A DNA stretch of 64,000 bases. It comes from Bradyrhizobium sp. CIAT3101 (GTDB lineage: Bacteria; Pseudomonadota; Alphaproteobacteria; Rhizobiales; Xanthobacteraceae). The stretch lies in the NCBI RefSeq assembly GCF_029714945.1, contig NZ_CP121634.1, positions 3,741,001 to 3,805,000 on the forward strand, in the 5' to 3' direction. Below, one piece after another: positions 61,753-64,000 of the stretch (position 1 is the first letter of the stretch; each line of letters begins with the position of its first letter). The notes beneath the pieces were generated by a model that searched no databases, was not told the DNA's origin, and worked only from the letters and a program-made list of their open reading frames with translations. The position numbers and the translations under genes are program-made.

Positions 61753-62520
61753 ATGACCTTGTTCGACATGAAGGGGAAAGTCGCCGTCATCACCGGCTCG
61801 ACGCGCGGCATCGGGCTTGCGATCGCCGAGCGTATGGCGGAGCACGGCGCCAAGGTCGTGATCTCCTCGCGCAAGGCGGATGTCTGCGATGAGGTCGCCA
61901 GGGGCATCAACGACAAGTTCGGCAAGGGCACCGCGGTCGCGATCGCGGCCAACATCTCGTCGAAGGAGAATCTGCAAAATCTGGTCGACGAGAGCAACCG
62001 CGCTTTCGGCAAGATCGACGTGCTGGTCTGCAACGCCGCATCGAACCCGTATTACGGCCCGCTCGCCGGCATCTCCGACGATCAGTTCCGTAAAATTCTC
62101 GACAACAACATCGTCGCCAACAACTGGCTGATCTCGATGGTGGTGCCGCAGATGATCGAGCGCAAGGACGGCTCGGTGATCATCGTCTCCTCGATCGGCG
62201 GCCTCAAGGGCTCGACCATTCTCGGCGCCTACGCGATCTCCAAGGCGGCCGACATGCAGCTCGCGCGCAATCTCGCTTGCGAATACGGCAAGCACAACAT
62301 CCGCGTGAATTGCATCGCGCCCGGCCTGATCAAGACCGATTTTGCCAAGGCGCTGTGGGACAATCCGGAGAATTTGAAGGCCTCGACCGCGCGCTCGCCG
62401 CTCTTGCGTATCGGCATTCCCGACGAGATCGCGGGTGCCGCGGTGTTCCTGGGATCAGCGGCCGGCGACTTCATGACCGGCCAGACCATGGTGATCGACG
62501 GCGGCGCGACGATTAGTTGA
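61753..62520 (+). CDS. Short-chain dehydrogenase/reductase 2
   Basis: A 255-residue classical SDR: TGSTRGIG (14-21), NAA at 94-96, Ser147 with Tyr160-x3-Lys164 (YAISK). NPYYGPLAGISDDQF resembles dehydrogenase/reductase DHRS4-like or 3-oxoacyl reductase members. GGGAGAG before the ATG. Same strand as the phosphatase gene, 82 bases apart across a palindrome; may be co-transcribed. Confidence 0.88.
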   Translation: MTLFDMKGKVAVITGSTRGIGLAIAERMAEHGAKVVISSRKADVCDEVARGINDKFGKGTAVAIAANISSKENLQNLVDESNRAFGKIDVLVCNAASNPYYGPLAGISDDQFRKILDNNIVANNWLISMVVPQMIERKDGSVIIVSSIGGLKGSTILGAYAISKAADMQLARNLACEYGKHNIRVNCIAPGLIKTDFAKALWDNPENLKASTARSPLLRIGIPDEIAGAAVFLGSAAGDFMTGQTMVIDGGATIS

Positions 62521-62584
62521 GGTTTGCGGAGAAGGGCACCTACGCTCACTCCAGCATCAGCGTCATCGTCCGCGAAAGCGGGCG

Positions 62585-62661
62585 ATCCAGTACTCCGCGG
62601 CCGAAGTGGTGCGAACAAACTGCCGCTACGGAGTACTGGATGCCCCGGTCAAGCCGGGGCA
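62585..62661. repeat. Two palindromic repeats after SDR 2
   Basis: ATCCAGTACTCCG (62585-62597) with CGGAGTACTGGAT (62629-62641), and TGCCCCGG-TCAAG-CCGGGGCA (62641-62661). They sit between convergent genes and may terminate both. Confidence 0.7.
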
Positions 62662-62715
62662 TGACGGTGAGTGTGTGGATGCGGCCTCGCGGCTCGCGCG
62701 ACTAAGCGAACGCCC

Positions 62716-63948
62716 TCACTCCACCGCCGCGTAAACCAGATCCCGCACCAGCGTGCGTGTGAAGTCACGTTGTCCCGGTCCCTGGGTCATGAACACCGTG
62801 AACAGATCCTCCTTCGGATCGATCCAGAAGAACGTGCCGGCAATGCCGCTCCAGAAATAGTTGCCGACGCTGCCGGGGAAGGGCGCGATGCCGGCGTCGC
62901 GGCGGACGGCGAAGCCGAGACCGAAACCGTGGCCGGGCGAAAGAAGCGTGCCGTTGGTCACGACGTGCGGCCCGAGGTGATCGGACGCCATCAGCTCCAG
63001 CGTCTTGCGGCCGATGATCCTGTTGCCGTCGAGGGTGCCGCCATTGCGCAGCATCAGCGCGAAGCGGGCGTAGTCCGTCGTGGTGGAGACCAGGCCGCCG
63101 CCGCCGGATTCCATCACCGGCTGCTCGAGCATGTTGAACAGCGCGACCTTGTCACCGGTCCAGGGATCGGCTTCGAATGGCTGCGCGAGCCGGCCGGCGT
63201 TGGCCTCTGAGGTCGAGAAGCCGGTCTCGGTCATCTGCAACGGCGCGAGGATGCGCTCGGTGAGATAGGTGCCGAGCGACTTGCCGCTGACGACCTCGAT
63301 GATGCGGCCGAGGATGTCGGTGGAACGGCTGTAGTTGAACTCGTCGCCGGGGTGGCAGACCAGCGGGAAGCTCGCCACCAGCGCGGCGTGCTCGGCATTG
63401 GTGATCTTGCGGCTGCGGACGCGGGACTCCTGGTAGAGCTTGTGCACCGGGCCGTCGCCCTGGTGCTCGTAGGTGAGACCCGAGGTGTGGCGGAGCAGGT
63501 CCTGCACCGTCATCGGCCGCCTCGGTGGAACCAGTTCCAGCTTGCCACCGCTGACGACGCCGACCTTCTGGTCCGCGAACTCCGGGATGAATTTTGCGAC
63601 GGGATCGCCGAGCAGGAGGTAGCCGTCCTCGACCAGCGCCATGATGCCGACCGAGACGATCGGCTTGGTCATCGAGAAGATCCGGAAGATCGAATCAAGC
63701 GCCATCGCCGGGCCCGCCGGACTCTGCTTGCCGAGCGCCTCGAACCAACCGACCTGGCCGCCCCTCGCCACCAGCACGGTCACGCCGGGAACGGTTCCCT
63801 TGTCGATCTCGCGCTTGAACGCGTCCGACATCGCCTGGAGGCGGGGCCGCGACAGGCCCAGCGTTTCCGGCTTGGCCTCGGGGAGAGACGGGGTTTTTGG
63901 CGTTGTCGAGGGGCGGGCGGCGGCGGCTGTCGACGCTAAGGTAGTCAT
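62716..63948 (-). CDS. Serine hydrolase, class-C beta-lactamase fold
   Basis: A 410-residue protein. Ser92-x2-Lys95 (SMTK) is the nucleophile motif and Tyr206 in FNYSRST aligns with the Tyr of Y-x-N. The GHGFGLGFAV and WSGIAGTFFWIDP region replaces the KTG motif. There is no signal peptide (an Ala/Pro-rich leader only), so it is probably a cytoplasmic esterase or transesterase like LovD/EstB rather than an antibiotic resistance enzyme. GGGAG precedes the ATG. Confidence 0.87.
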   Translation of the reverse strand: MTTLASTAAAARPSTTPKTPSLPEAKPETLGLSRPRLQAMSDAFKREIDKGTVPGVTVLVARGGQVGWFEALGKQSPAGPAMALDSIFRIFSMTKPIVSVGIMALVEDGYLLLGDPVAKFIPEFADQKVGVVSGGKLELVPPRRPMTVQDLLRHTSGLTYEHQGDGPVHKLYQESRVRSRKITNAEHAALVASFPLVCHPGDEFNYSRSTDILGRIIEVVSGKSLGTYLTERILAPLQMTETGFSTSEANAGRLAQPFEADPWTGDKVALFNMLEQPVMESGGGGLVSTTTDYARFALMLRNGGTLDGNRIIGRKTLELMASDHLGPHVVTNGTLLSPGHGFGLGFAVRRDAGIAPFPGSVGNYFWSGIAGTFFWIDPKEDLFTVFMTQGPGQRDFTRTLVRDLVYAAVE

Positions 63949-64000
63949 GGGGACTCCCGGTTGTTCTTGATTGTCGGGACCGGAGAGTGGCCCAGAAGCC

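Noticed and set aside
62716..63948. Antibiotic-resistance beta-lactamase
   Set aside because: No signal peptide and no clear KTG motif; more like a cytoplasmic esterase of the same fold.

Overview
The window looks like a chromosomal segment of a Bradyrhizobium-type alphaproteobacterium (order Hyphomicrobiales). The evidence is high-GC coding with strong G/C third positions, intergenic palindromes of the kind common in that genus, and the gene families present (paired beta-keto-acid cleavage enzymes, GDP-fucose genes, large DUF3739-type haemagglutinin). I saw no rRNA, tRNA, CRISPR array or intact insertion sequence. Family calls rest on reading the translated proteins by eye; no database search was run.

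Bases 1-30,000 are a cell-surface region. It opens inside a giant two-partner-secretion exoprotein (5' end outside the window), followed by galE and an uncharacterised membrane protein. A tight six-gene leftward operon (15,047-20,302) encodes an FAD oxidoreductase, two family-2 glycosyltransferases, an NAD-dependent epimerase-like protein, a TIM-barrel isomerase and a GtrA-like protein. A Wzy/O-antigen-ligase-like protein and a Wzz/tyrosine-kinase protein diverge from a shared operator region, followed by a Wzx-like flippase. Then come an orphan transposase-OrfA-like HTH protein, a LapG-type cysteine peptidase and a gmd-fcl pair for GDP-L-fucose. Together these look like an exopolysaccharide or O-antigen locus beside a large adhesin.

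Bases 27,697-43,109 are bounded by two inverted, almost identical 1,964-bp copies of gmd-fcl. Copy 1 is translationally coupled to a truncated Wzz fragment. Between the copies lie a PQQ glucose dehydrogenase, a xylulokinase with a ribose/xylose-type ABC transporter, a frameshifted MFS exporter and an LpxL-like acyltransferase.

Bases 43,143-45,936 hold the most unusual unit: an NAD-kinase-like protein and an SPFH/band-7 protein (overlapping genes) diverge from an NrtR-like NUDIX regulator with a degenerate Nudix box. Two 17-bp inverted repeats spaced exactly 22 bp apart lie between them. I read this as a pyridine-nucleotide-responsive membrane system.

Bases 46,181-53,270 are a rightward catabolic set: MHS-family symporter, beta-keto-acid cleavage enzyme, second MFS transporter, CaiB-type CoA-transferase, second cleavage enzyme, a 71-residue unknown and a RidA protein. 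Bases 53,275-63,948 hold a TetR gene divergent from an acyl-CoA dehydrogenase plus aminoglycoside-phosphotransferase-like kinase (the two halves of ACAD10/11), a NIPSNAP protein, an ArgE-type deacylase, a TetR/DUF1772 divergent pair, two short-chain dehydrogenases, a histidine phosphatase and a beta-lactamase-fold hydrolase. Many gaps in this part carry long palindromic repeats.
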